Positions 8,199 through 16,046 of a stretch of DNA of 64,000 bases are shown here, piece by piece. Every line of letters starts with the position of its first letter. Position 1 is the stretch's first letter. The stretch spans positions 1,922,001 to 1,986,000 of the forward strand of contig NZ_CP033204.1 in assembly GCF_022701295.1 (NCBI RefSeq), in the 5' to 3' direction. Under the pieces are notes generated by a model. It did not search any database. It was not told the DNA's origin and saw only the letters and a list, made by a program, of their open reading frames with translations. This DNA is from Sphingopyxis sp. YF1 (GTDB taxonomy: Bacteria; Pseudomonadota; Alphaproteobacteria; Sphingomonadales; Sphingomonadaceae). The position numbers and the translations under genes are program-made.

Positions 8199-9116
8199 TC
8201 AGGCGTGCAGCATGTCCGCGTCGGCGCAGGGCGCCGTCTCGGTCTGGATCGTCGCATGATGGATCGCGAAGCGGTCCTCGAGCATCGCGGCGAGCCGCGT
8301 GCGCACGCCCTCGACCGCCTGCCCGTCGGCGACGACGACATGCGCCGTCAGGCTGGCGTCGTCGCCGGCGACCGACCAGAGGTGCAGGTCGTGCACGTCG
8401 GCCACCCCCGGTTCGGCGCGCATCGCGGCGCGCACCGCGTCGAGATCGAATCCGCGCGGCACGCCCTGAAGCAGGATGTGCGTCGTGTCGCGAAGCAATA
8501 TCCAGGTGCGCGGCAGCACCCACAGCCCGATCGCGATAGCGACGATCGGGTCAACCCAGTTCCAGCCCGTCGCCCAGATCAGCAGCGCCGCGCCGATCAC
8601 GCCCACCGAACCGAGCATGTCGGCCCACACTTCGAGATAGGCGCCCTTGACGTTGAGGCTTGCCTCCTTCCCGCCCGCGAGGATGCGCATCGCCACGAGG
8701 TTGATCACCAGCCCGCCGCTGGCGACCGCAAGCATGCCGAGCGACTGGACCTCGGGCGGCGTGAAGAAGCGCTGCACGCCTTCGTAGAGGACGAAGCCCG
8801 CGACGACGAACAGCAGCACCGCGTTGAACGCCGCGGCAAGAATCTCGAAGCGGCGATAGCCGTAGGTGCGGCGGTTGTCCGCCGGGCGCTGCCCGATGCG
8901 GATCGCCGCGAGCGCGATCGCCAGCGCCGCCGAATCGGTGAACATGTGCGCCGCGTCGGAGAGCAGCGCGAGACTGTTGAACAGCCACGCCCCGACCAGT
9001 TCGGCGACGAGGAAGGTCCCCGTCAGCCCGAGTGCGATGGAAAGGCTGCGCGCATTGGCGCCCGCCGCGTGATTGTGGGCGTGTCCGCCTTCGCCATGAT
9101 CATGGTCTGCACCCAT
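8199..9116 (-). CDS. Cation diffusion facilitator, CzcD/DmeF-like
   Basis: 305 residues, inner-membrane metal/proton antiporter. The N-terminus is histidine-rich (MGADHDHGEGGHAHNHAAG), followed by six predicted membrane helices and a cytoplasmic C-terminal domain with HDLHLWSV. Helix 2 carries the usual HMFTD metal site. Helix 5 reads EVWAD where most zinc transporters have HxxxD, so metal choice may differ from zinc. The ATG at 9116 starts the His-rich segment; the longer open frame upstream is a shadow of the next gene. The second facilitator gene is upstream on the same strand, so both may be transcribed from the MerR promoter at 9822-9853. Confidence 0.88.
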   Translation of the reverse strand: MGADHDHGEGGHAHNHAAGANARSLSIALGLTGTFLVAELVGAWLFNSLALLSDAAHMFTDSAALAIALAAIRIGQRPADNRRTYGYRRFEILAAAFNAVLLFVVAGFVLYEGVQRFFTPPEVQSLGMLAVASGGLVINLVAMRILAGGKEASLNVKGAYLEVWADMLGSVGVIGAALLIWATGWNWVDPIVAIAIGLWVLPRTWILLRDTTHILLQGVPRGFDLDAVRAAMRAEPGVADVHDLHLWSVAGDDASLTAHVVVADGQAVEGVRTRLAAMLEDRFAIHHATIQTETAPCADADMLHA

Positions 9117-9151
9117 GTCGTTTCTCCGCTCGATATTGGGCCGGATAGCGG

Positions 9152-9787
9152 TCAGACCGCTTCGACCGCGTGCCCCCCGCGCAGTTCGCCGCGCGCCTGC
9201 CGGAACACGTCGAGGCTGCCCCAGATCGCAAGCCCGGCCATGATCGCCGCGACGGCAAGGTCGGGCCAGCCCTGCCCGGTCCCGAAAACGCCGAGCGCCG
9301 CCGCAAGCACGGCGAGGTTGCCGATCGCGTCGTTGCGCGAGCAGATCCACACCGATCGCATGTTCGCGTCGCCGGTGCGCCAGCGATAGAGCATCAGCGC
9401 GACGACGACGTTGGCGGCGAGCGCCGCGGCGCCGACGAACCCCATCGTCTCGGCGTGCGGCGCGGTTCCCGTCGCGATGCCCCAGACCGTCGAGGCGAGC
9501 ACCGCGATCCCGAACGCGAGCATCGTCGCCGCCTTGAACAGCGCCGCGCGGGCGCGCCACGCCAGCGCCATTCCCGCGACGCCGAGGCTGATCGCATAAT
9601 TGGCGGCGTCGCCGAGAAAATCGAGCGCATCGGCCTGGAGCGCGCGCGAATCGGCAGCGACCCCGGCAGCGATCTCGACCGCGAACATGCCCGCGTTGAC
9701 GACGAGCGCGATCCACAGCACGCGCCGCCACCGCGGGTCGTTGAGCGCGGTCTTGCCGCTTTTGCCGGCACAGCATTGGTCGGACAT
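9152..9787 (-). CDS. Short cation-efflux (CDF-family) protein, MerR-controlled
   Basis: 211 residues with five to six membrane helices (for example [32 protein letters not shown]) and no C-terminal cytoplasmic domain. Metal-site candidates are DFLGD in helix 2 and SRNDAIGN in helix 5. The N-terminus [12 protein letters not shown] has a Cys pair that could bind metal. The start at 9787 is chosen because AAGGAGATT lies just upstream. It is divergent from a MerR gene whose operator sits in its promoter, the normal layout for cadmium, lead or zinc efflux. The cation exported is inferred only from that regulator. Confidence 0.82.
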   Translation of the reverse strand: MSDQCCAGKSGKTALNDPRWRRVLWIALVVNAGMFAVEIAAGVAADSRALQADALDFLGDAANYAISLGVAGMALAWRARAALFKAATMLAFGIAVLASTVWGIATGTAPHAETMGFVGAAALAANVVVALMLYRWRTGDANMRSVWICSRNDAIGNLAVLAAALGVFGTGQGWPDLAVAAIMAGLAIWGSLDVFRQARGELRGGHAVEAV

Positions 9788-9821
9788 CGGCCGAATCTCC
9801 TTGGGGTTTCGAGTCGACCGC

Positions 9822-9853
9822 CTATATGCACCCTGTAGCAACTACGGGGTCAA
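9822..9853 (-). promoter_or_regulatory. MerR-type promoter and operator
   Basis: Dyad ACCCTGTAG (9830-9838), three-base centre, CTACGGGGT (9842-9850), one mismatch between arms. On the minus strand a -35 TTGACC (9853-9848) and a -10 CATATA or ATATAG (9828-9822) are separated by 19-20 bp. This over-long spacer, with the dyad inside it, is the hallmark of promoters untwisted by CadR/PbrR/ZntR activators. It drives the efflux gene 9152-9787. Confidence 0.8.
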
Positions 9854-9856
9854 GGC

Positions 9857-10270
9857 ATGAAAATCGGCGAACTCGCGCGCACCACCGGCGCCAATATCGA
9901 AACGATCCGCTATTACGAGCGCATCGGCCTGCTCCCCGAACCGCACCGCACCGCAGCCAATTACCGCAGCTATGGCGACGCGCACCGCCAGCGGCTCGCC
10001 TTCGTGCGCCATTCGCGCGACCTGGGCTTCACGATCGACGAAATCCGCTCGCTGCTCGACCTGTCGGACCATCCCGAGCGCGAATGCGCCGAGGCCGACC
10101 GGATCGCGAGCGGGCATCTGGAACAGGTCGAGGCAAAGATCGCACAATTGGCGAGCCTGCGCGACGAACTGGCGCGGATCGTCGGCCGTTGCCGCGGCGG
10201 GCTGGCGGGCGATTGCCGCGTCATCGAGGCGCTGGGCGACCATCGCCTGTGCGAAGGCGCGCACGCATGA
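9857..10270 (+). CDS. MerR-family heavy-metal-responsive regulator (CadR/PbrR-like)
   Basis: 137 residues. The N-terminal winged helix-turn-helix ([26 protein letters not shown]) is typical of the family, with a dimerisation helix at about 80-115. Metal-ligand cysteines are Cys77, Cys112 and Cys120, the spacing seen in CadR/PbrR sensors of Cd(II)/Pb(II), with an extra Cys132 near the end. It lies divergent from the efflux gene, its start is six bases from the operator, and its stop overlaps the YnfA start (ATGA), so the two are translationally coupled. Confidence 0.9.
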   Translation: MKIGELARTTGANIETIRYYERIGLLPEPHRTAANYRSYGDAHRQRLAFVRHSRDLGFTIDEIRSLLDLSDHPERECAEADRIASGHLEQVEAKIAQLASLRDELARIVGRCRGGLAGDCRVIEALGDHRLCEGAHA

Positions 10271-10605
10271 CCGCGCCGCTGGCGACGATCGGCTGGTATA
10301 TTCTGGTGGCGCTGGGCGAGATCGGCGGCTGCTTCGCCTTCTGGTCGGTGCTGCGGCTCGACAAGTCGCCCTGGTGGCTGGTCCCCGGCGCGCTCGCGCT
10401 CGCCTTTTTCGCCTATGCGCTGACGCGCGTCGAGGCCGAAGCCGCGGGCCGCGCCTTCGCCGCCTACGGCGGTATCTACATCATTGCCTCGCTCGTCTGG
10501 CTCAAGCTGGTCGAGGACGTGTCACCCGACCGCTGGGACCTGATCGGCGGCCTCGTCTGCCTCGGCGGCGCCGCGCTGATCCTGTGGGGGCCCGGAAGAA
10601 GCTAG
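10267..10605 (+). CDS. YnfA/UPF0060 family small membrane protein
   Basis: 112 residues with four predicted membrane helices. The pattern [15 protein letters not shown], the central [19 protein letters not shown] and [19 protein letters not shown] match the UPF0060 (YnfA) family, small inner-membrane proteins related in fold to small-multidrug-resistance exporters. The start overlaps the MerR stop codon, so it is probably co-expressed with the metal regulator. The exported compound is not known. Confidence 0.88.
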   Translation: MTAPLATIGWYILVALGEIGGCFAFWSVLRLDKSPWWLVPGALALAFFAYALTRVEAEAAGRAFAAYGGIYIIASLVWLKLVEDVSPDRWDLIGGLVCLGGAALILWGPGRS

Positions 10606-10614
10606 GCGCCGCGG

Positions 10615-12150
10615 CTAGGGCCAGTAGCGCTTGCGGATGTCCTGCTTGTAGAGCTTGCCCGTGTCGTGTCGCGGCAGCGCAGGGTCGAAATCGACCGAGC
10701 GCGGACATTTGACCGCGCTGAGATGGTCGCGGCAATGGGCGATCAGGCGCGCGGCAAGGTCGGGGCCGGCGTCGTTCCAATTCTTCGGCTGGACGACCGC
10801 CTTGACCTCTTCGCCCATCTCGGCGTGCGGCACGCCGATCACCGCGACGTCGGCGACCTCGGGATGCTGGATGAGGAGGTTCTCGGCTTCCTGCGGATAG
10901 ATGTTCACCCCGCCCGAGATGATCATGAAACTCTTGCGGTCGGTGAGATAGAGATAGCCCGCTTCGTCGACATGGCCGATATCCCCGAGCGTCGACCAGC
11001 CCGGGTGCAGCGGATGGCGCGCATCGCGCGTCTTTTCGGGATCGTTGAGGTACTGGAAGTCCCAGCCGCCCTCGAAATAGACCAGCCCGTCGACGCCGGG
11101 CCCGACCTCGCCGCCGGCTTCGTCGCAGATGTGGAGCGTGCCCCAGTCGGCGCGGCCAACCGAGCCGGGATGTTCGATCCATTCCTGCGGCGTGATGAAG
11201 GTCGAGCCATTCCCCTCCGACCCGCCGTAATATTCATAGATGATCGGGCCGAGCCATTCGATCATCCGGCGCTTGACCTCGACCGGGCACGGCGCCGCGG
11301 CGTGGACGATCTTGTCGAGCGACGAAAGGTCGTGGCGCGCGCGCACCGCTTCAGGCAGCGCCAGCAGGCGGATGAACATCGTAGGGACCATCTGCATGAA
11401 GGTGACGCCATAGGCTTCGATCAAGCGCAGCACCTCGCCGGCATCGAATTTGTCCATGATGACGAGCGTCGCGCCGAGCCGATGCGCCGCCATGCCATAA
11501 GCGAGCGGCGCGGTGTGGTAGAGCGGTGCGGGCGAGAGCAGCACGCTGTGCGCGCCGACGCCATAGCGCCCGCCGATCCGGTCGGCGAGCATGTGCGGCG
11601 CGTCGGCGGGCTCGCCCGACAGCGGCAGCCGGATGCCCTTTGGCCGCCCCGTCGTGCCCGAGGAATAGACGAGGTGGTAGCCCGCCGATTCGTCGGCGAT
11701 CGGGGTGTCAGCCTGTGCCGCCACGGCATGCGGCCACGAAGGCAGCGGCGCGAGCCCGGTCCCGAGATCGTAGATATCGGCGACCGCGGGCGCGAGCGTT
11801 CGGCTTTGCGCGACCAGCGTCGCCGCGGCCGGCACATCGGCGTGGGTCGCCAGCAGCTTCGCACCGCTGTCGTTGAGGATGTAGGCGGCTTCCTCCGCCG
11901 TGAGCTGGCTCGATATCGGGCAGAGATAAAGGCCGGCGCGTTGCGCCGCCCAGTAGATCGCGAAATATTCGGCGCAGTTCCTGAGCCAGACCGCAACCGT
12001 ATCGCCCGCCATGATGCCATGGGCGCGGAAAAGCTGCGCGCCGCGATTTGCGAGCGCTTCGAGTTCGGCGTAACTGGTCGTCGCGCCGGTCGTCGCCATG
12101 ACGACCGCCGGCCGATCGGGCGACACGCGCGCAAAATGCCGTGGATGCAT
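10615..12150 (-). CDS. Class I acyl-CoA synthetase (AMP-dependent ligase)
   Basis: 511 residues, ANL superfamily. Visible core motifs are the P-loop YSSGTTGRPKGIRLP (about residue 170), YEYYGGSEGNGS, the hinge LTDRKSFMIISGGVNIYPQE and the C-terminal catalytic Lys in RHDTGKLYKQDIR. It activates a carboxylate to acyl-AMP and then acyl-CoA in the cytosol. The acid is unknown, though family relatives act on fatty and steroid acids. It is divergent from a second synthetase operon, with an AGTTATATAACT palindrome about 20 bp upstream of its ATG. Confidence 0.88.
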   Translation of the reverse strand: MHPRHFARVSPDRPAVVMATTGATTSYAELEALANRGAQLFRAHGIMAGDTVAVWLRNCAEYFAIYWAAQRAGLYLCPISSQLTAEEAAYILNDSGAKLLATHADVPAAATLVAQSRTLAPAVADIYDLGTGLAPLPSWPHAVAAQADTPIADESAGYHLVYSSGTTGRPKGIRLPLSGEPADAPHMLADRIGGRYGVGAHSVLLSPAPLYHTAPLAYGMAAHRLGATLVIMDKFDAGEVLRLIEAYGVTFMQMVPTMFIRLLALPEAVRARHDLSSLDKIVHAAAPCPVEVKRRMIEWLGPIIYEYYGGSEGNGSTFITPQEWIEHPGSVGRADWGTLHICDEAGGEVGPGVDGLVYFEGGWDFQYLNDPEKTRDARHPLHPGWSTLGDIGHVDEAGYLYLTDRKSFMIISGGVNIYPQEAENLLIQHPEVADVAVIGVPHAEMGEEVKAVVQPKNWNDAGPDLAARLIAHCRDHLSAVKCPRSVDFDPALPRHDTGKLYKQDIRKRYWP

Positions 12151-12171
12151 CCTCGTCCCTCTGCTGTTTTG

Positions 12172-12187
12172 AGTTATATAACTACGT
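12172..12187. promoter_or_regulatory. Shared operator TTATATAACTAnGT (copy 1)
   Basis: AGTTATATAACTACGT; the first 12 bases are a perfect palindrome. It lies in the divergent region between acyl-CoA synthetase 10615-12150 and the operon starting at 12267. The same element recurs at 19024, 38373, 40507, 45591 and 52194. Confidence 0.65.
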
Positions 12188-12266
12188 TTACTTTCTATGT
12201 CGATTGACTTATTGGCGGAAGAAAGAGGACAGGCGGCCCGGGGCCGACTGGCACGGGAAAGGACGA

Positions 12267-12581
12267 ATGGTCATGGAATTGAAGCCGGGTTCGCGCTGGA
12301 AGAGCGCAGTGTGCGACGCGCAGCTGGTCGTCGTGCGCCCCCCGAGCACCGTGGGCGAACTCCAGTGCGGCGGCGCGGCGGTGCTGCCGATCGACGATGC
12401 CGCGGCGCCGGGCGGCGCGGTCAGCCCGGACTTCGCCGAGGGCGTCGCGATCGGCAAGCGCTACGTCGACGAGGCGAGCGGACTCGAGGTGCTCGGCGCC
12501 AAGGCCGGCAAGGGTTCGCTGGCGTTCAATGGCGTCGCGATGACGGTCAAGGGCGCCAAGCCGCTGCCCGCGTCGGACTGA
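12267..12581 (+). CDS. Small conserved protein of unknown function
   Basis: 104 residues, no membrane segment or signal peptide. It reads LKPGSRWKSAVCDAQLVVVRPP, ELQCGGAAVLPI and VAIGKRYVDEASGLEVLGAKAGKGSLAFNGVAM, ending KPLPASD. The two cysteines, in VCDA and QCGG, could form a metal or thiol site. I recall similar small proteins beside acyl-CoA synthetases in actinobacteria, but I cannot name a family. The start is ATG 12267 after GGGAAAGGACGA; ATG 12273 is possible. It ends four bases before the next synthetase start, so it is co-translated and probably serves the same pathway. Confidence 0.65.
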   Translation: MVMELKPGSRWKSAVCDAQLVVVRPPSTVGELQCGGAAVLPIDDAAAPGGAVSPDFAEGVAIGKRYVDEASGLEVLGAKAGKGSLAFNGVAMTVKGAKPLPASD

Positions 12582-12585
12582 CACG

Positions 12586-14091
12586 ATGCGCACGCCGCTG
12601 CTGCTCGATATCGCCGCCGACGCCTGTCCGGACCGGGCCGCGCTCGGCGGGGCCGGGGAAGATCTCGATTTCGAAAGCTATCGCGCGCGCGCGACGCAGG
12701 TCGCGGCGTGGCTTGCGGAAAAAGGCCGGGTGAACACCGCCTTCCTCGGGATGAACGGCAACGCCCTGCCCGTGCTGCTCTTTGCCAGCGGGATGGCGGG
12801 CACGCCCTTCGTGCCGCTCAACTATCGCCTTGCCGACGCCGACCTCAACAAGCTCGTCGCGCGCACCGCCCCCGCGATGCTGGTCGCCGACGACTCGATG
12901 CTGCCGCGGCTGACGCCGGTCGAAGGCGTCGAGATCGTCGCGCGCAGCGCCTTCGAGGCGCGTTTCCTGGCCGGCGAGACGCCCGACAAGCGCGATCTTC
13001 CCGAGGCCGAAAACGACATGGCGGTGCTGCTGTTCACCAGCGGGACCACGGGCGATCCCAAGGCCGCGGTGCTGCGCCACGCCAACCTGACCGCCTATGT
13101 GATGGCGACGGTCGAATTCCTCGGCGCGGGCGAGGACGAGGCGGCGCTGGTCAGCGTGCCGTCCTATCATATCGCGGGAATCTCGGCGATCCTGACCTCG
13201 GCCTATGGCGGGCGGCGGATCGTCTACCTGCCCGCCTTCACCGCCGAAGAATGGGTCGCCACCGCCGCCCGCGAGGGAATCACCCACGCGATGGTCGTCC
13301 CGACGATGCTCGGCCGCATCCTCGACGTGATGGCCGAGACGGGCGAGACCCTCCCGGCGCTGCGCGCGCTGTCCTATGGCGGCGGCAAGATGCCCGAACC
13401 GGTGATCGCGCGCGCGCTCGACGCGTTGCCGCACGTCGCCTTCGTCAACGCCTATGGACTGACCGAAACAAGCTCGACGATCGCGCTGCTCGGCGCCGAG
13501 GACCATCGCGCCGCCTTTGCCTCCGGCGATCCCGCGGTACGCCGCCGCATCGCTTCGGTCGGCCAGCCGCTGCCGAGCGTCGAGCTGGAAATCCGCCGCG
13601 AGGACGGGTCGTGCTGCGCCCCCGGCGAGCATGGCGAGATTCATGTGCGCGGCGAGCAGGTCTCGGGCGAATATCTGCACAAGAAGGCGATCGCCGACGA
13701 CGGCTGGTTCGCAACCAACGACGCGGGCTGGCTCGACGAGGGCGGCTATCTGTTCGTCGAGGGACGGCTCGACGACGTCATCGTGCGCGGCGGCGAGAAT
13801 ATCTCGCCCGGCGAGATCGAGGATGTACTGCGCGGCTTTGCCGACATCGCCGACTGCGCGGTGCTGGGCGTTCCGTGCGAGACGTGGGGCGAAAAGGTCG
13901 TCGCGGTGATCGTGTCGCGATCGGGCACGCCCGACACCGAAGCGATGGCGGCGACGATCCGTGGCAAGCTGCGTTCGACCAAGACGCCCGAGCGATGGTA
14001 TGTGCGCGACGAACTTCCCTACAACGAGACCGGCAAGCTGCTGCGCCGCCTGCTCAAGGCGGAACTGGCGGACGAGGTCTGCGCCGGGTAG
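12586..14091 (+). CDS. Class I acyl-CoA synthetase (AMP-dependent ligase)
   Basis: 501 residues, complete ANL fold. Motifs are LLFTSGTTGDPKAAVLRH (about residues 148-165), NAYGLTETSST, the hinge VEGRLDDVIVRGGENISPGE, and the catalytic Lys in PYNETGKLLRRLLK near the C-terminus. It forms acyl-CoA from an unknown acid. It is the second gene of a compact plus-strand operon with a small conserved protein upstream and, downstream, atypical enoyl-CoA hydratase and CoA-transferase genes and an amidohydrolase. Downstream genes overlap or lie within 10 bp. Confidence 0.9.
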   Translation: MRTPLLLDIAADACPDRAALGGAGEDLDFESYRARATQVAAWLAEKGRVNTAFLGMNGNALPVLLFASGMAGTPFVPLNYRLADADLNKLVARTAPAMLVADDSMLPRLTPVEGVEIVARSAFEARFLAGETPDKRDLPEAENDMAVLLFTSGTTGDPKAAVLRHANLTAYVMATVEFLGAGEDEAALVSVPSYHIAGISAILTSAYGGRRIVYLPAFTAEEWVATAAREGITHAMVVPTMLGRILDVMAETGETLPALRALSYGGGKMPEPVIARALDALPHVAFVNAYGLTETSSTIALLGAEDHRAAFASGDPAVRRRIASVGQPLPSVELEIRREDGSCCAPGEHGEIHVRGEQVSGEYLHKKAIADDGWFATNDAGWLDEGGYLFVEGRLDDVIVRGGENISPGEIEDVLRGFADIADCAVLGVPCETWGEKVVAVIVSRSGTPDTEAMAATIRGKLRSTKTPERWYVRDELPYNETGKLLRRLLKAELADEVCAG

Positions 14092-14100
14092 GACGGCGCG

Positions 14101-15084
14101 ATGACCCGGCCCGACCATCTCGACGCGGACCGCCTGTCCGCGCCGGGCGGGCAGCCGGTGCTGCTCGTCGACGCGGCAGGCTGGCGGCGGCCCCGGGCGC
14201 CGATCCAGGCGGTGGTGATCGGGGTCGATCGCGACGGCGTCCTGCCCGCGGTGGTCGTCGACGATTTCGACCTGTTGCTGACCGTCGCGGACCGAGCTCC
14301 GCGTCCCTGGGTTTCGATCCGGAAACCGGCCGATGCCGACCGGCTCGCCGATGCGGTGCGAACGAACCCGCTCGCGGCGACGATCGCGGCGCAGATATTG
14401 CGCCTGACGTCCAAACTGCCCTTCGCCGATGCGCTGGCGGTCGAATCGCTCGCCTATTCGAGCCTGCTCGGCGGTTCCGAATTCGCGCGCTGGCGCGCAC
14501 ATACAGATACCCATCAGCCACTGTCCGTTCCCGCGGAGCCCCTGCGCATCGAACGCGACGGCGACCGGATCACCCTCACCCTCGACGATTCCGCCAACCG
14601 CAACGCCATGTCGGCGGCGATGCGCGACGCGCTGTACGAGGCGCTCGCCAACGCGCTCGACGACCCGGGCCGTCCCATGGTGCGGCTGCAGGGCGCGGGC
14701 AAATGTTTCTCGACCGGCGGCGCGCTCGCCGAATTCGGGACGGCGCGCGACCTTGCCGAGGCGCATGCCGTGCGGACGCTGCACAGCTGCGCGCGCGCGC
14801 TCGATGCGCTCGCCGCACGCGCGGAGGTCCGATTGCACGGTGCGTGCGTCGGGTCGGGGATCGAGGTTGCCGCCGCGGCGCATCGCCGGATCGCGGGCGC
14901 CGACGCCTGGTTCCAGCTCCCCGAAGTGACGATGGGGCTCATTCCCGGCGCCGGCGGCACCGTGACCGTGGCGCGCGCAATCGGGCGGCACCGGACCTTG
15001 TGGATGCTGCTCTCTGCACGGCGCGTCGGCGCGGCGCAGGCGCTCGACTGGGGTCTGGTTCACGCGATCGAGCCGGCGGCATGA
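14101..15084 (+). CDS. Enoyl-CoA hydratase/isomerase family protein with rearranged architecture
   Basis: 327 residues. Residues about 148-325 are a crotonase core: ITLTLDDSANRNAMSAAMRDAL, GKCFSTGGALAEFG (first oxyanion strand), LHGACVGSGIEVAAAAHRRIA (second) and LPEVTMGLIPGAGGT (acidic Glu plus glycine turn). The core stops at WGLVHAIEPAA, where ordinary crotonases continue with a helical C-terminus. A segment like that missing C-terminus (ADAVRTNPLAATIAAQILR, then FADALAVESLAYSSLLGG) lies before the core, around residues 85-130. A circularly permuted or fused protein is suggested. The stop overlaps the next gene (ATGA). The reaction is presumed enoyl-CoA hydration or isomerisation. Confidence 0.75.
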   Translation: MTRPDHLDADRLSAPGGQPVLLVDAAGWRRPRAPIQAVVIGVDRDGVLPAVVVDDFDLLLTVADRAPRPWVSIRKPADADRLADAVRTNPLAATIAAQILRLTSKLPFADALAVESLAYSSLLGGSEFARWRAHTDTHQPLSVPAEPLRIERDGDRITLTLDDSANRNAMSAAMRDALYEALANALDDPGRPMVRLQGAGKCFSTGGALAEFGTARDLAEAHAVRTLHSCARALDALAARAEVRLHGACVGSGIEVAAAAHRRIAGADAWFQLPEVTMGLIPGAGGTVTVARAIGRHRTLWMLLSARRVGAAQALDWGLVHAIEPAA

Positions 15085-16046
15085 GCAGGCTGCTCGACGC
15101 GATGGCCGAGGCGGGGAAGCGACTGGTCGCCGCCTCGGACGGGCGCATCGCCTTCGACCCGCGCACCGCCCTGTCGCGTGCCGACGATCTGGCGCTCGCC
15201 GAGCCCGGCCTATGGTCGCCCAACCGCCATTGCCGGCTGGTGCGTTGCCGCGACGGATGGATCGCGGTGTCGCTGGCGCGCGACGACGATCGCGACATGG
15301 TCCCCGCGTGGACCGGCACCGACTTCGGCGCCGAGCCGTGGGAGGCCATCGCACGCGCCGCGCGCGATCGCGACGCGCGCGAAATGGCGCAGGCGGGGGC
15401 CGAACTGCACCTGCCCGTGGCCGAGGTCGGCGAAGCCGGTCCGGCCGCGACAGCCACGCTGGCACGGGGCAGCGCCGGAAACGGTATCGTGCTCGACCTG
15501 TCGGCGCTGTGGGCAGGCCCCTATTGCGGCGCGCTGCTCGCCGAGGCGGGCCATGCGGTGACCAAGGTCGAAAGCGCTGCGCGGCCCGATCCCACGCCGC
15601 TCCACACCCCCGCGCTCGACGCGCGCCTCAACGGCGCCAAACGCCGCATCCGCACCGATCTTGCCGGTTCCGAACTGCGCGCGCAGATCGCCGGCGCGCG
15701 CGTCCTGATCACCTCGGCGCGACCGCACGCGCTGGCGCGGCTCGGGCTCGACGAAGCCACGCTGTTCGCGCACAATCCCGACCTGCTCTGGGTCGCGATC
15801 ACCGCACATGGCTGGACCGGCACGGCGGCGATGCGCGTCGGCTTCGGCGACGATTGCGCCGCGGCGGGCGGCCTGCTGCGCCGGGAGGACGGTGCCCCCC
15901 GCTTCATCGGCGACGCGCTCGCCGATCCGCTGACCGGGATGACCGCGGCGACGCTGGCGCTCGAAGCGCTCGCCGCCGGGCGCTGCGGATTGCTCGACGT
16001 TCCGCTCGCCGGGACCGCGGCAGGCTTTGCACGGGCCCTCGCATGA
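15081..16046 (+). CDS. CaiB/BaiF-type CoA-transferase, apparently circularly permuted
   Basis: 321 residues, shorter than the usual 380-410. Residues about 133-321 match the N-terminal half of class III CoA-transferases: IVLDLSALWAGPYCGALLAEAGHAVTKVES, then LLWVAITAHGWTG, and the catalytic region FIGDALADPLTGMTAATLALEAL with Asp282 in the active-site position. Residues about 50-125 (CRDGWIAVSLARDDDRDMV, then EPWEAIARAARDRDAREMA) look like the normal C-terminal part of the family. The order is therefore inverted. The start overlaps the hydratase stop and the stop overlaps the amidohydrolase start. It should move CoA between carboxylic acids; substrates are unknown. Confidence 0.72.
   Translation: MSRLLDAMAEAGKRLVAASDGRIAFDPRTALSRADDLALAEPGLWSPNRHCRLVRCRDGWIAVSLARDDDRDMVPAWTGTDFGAEPWEAIARAARDRDAREMAQAGAELHLPVAEVGEAGPAATATLARGSAGNGIVLDLSALWAGPYCGALLAEAGHAVTKVESAARPDPTPLHTPALDARLNGAKRRIRTDLAGSELRAQIAGARVLITSARPHALARLGLDEATLFAHNPDLLWVAITAHGWTGTAAMRVGFGDDCAAAGGLLRREDGAPRFIGDALADPLTGMTAATLALEALAAGRCGLLDVPLAGTAAGFARALA

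Noticed and set aside
8199..9776. Possible 525-residue fusion of two cation transporters
   Set aside because: The first 220 codons are an out-of-frame reading of the separate 211-residue transporter gene; the His-rich start at 9116 is the natural N-terminus.
12547..15465. Minus-strand open frame of 972 codons
   Set aside because: Antisense shadow of three well-supported plus-strand genes; the composition (runs of R, A, D, H) is typical of GC-rich reverse frames.
12708..16046. Plus-strand open frame of 1112 codons across several genes
   Set aside because: Only its last 321 codons (from 15081) read as a protein; the earlier part is an Arg/Ala-rich shadow of the synthetase and hydratase genes.
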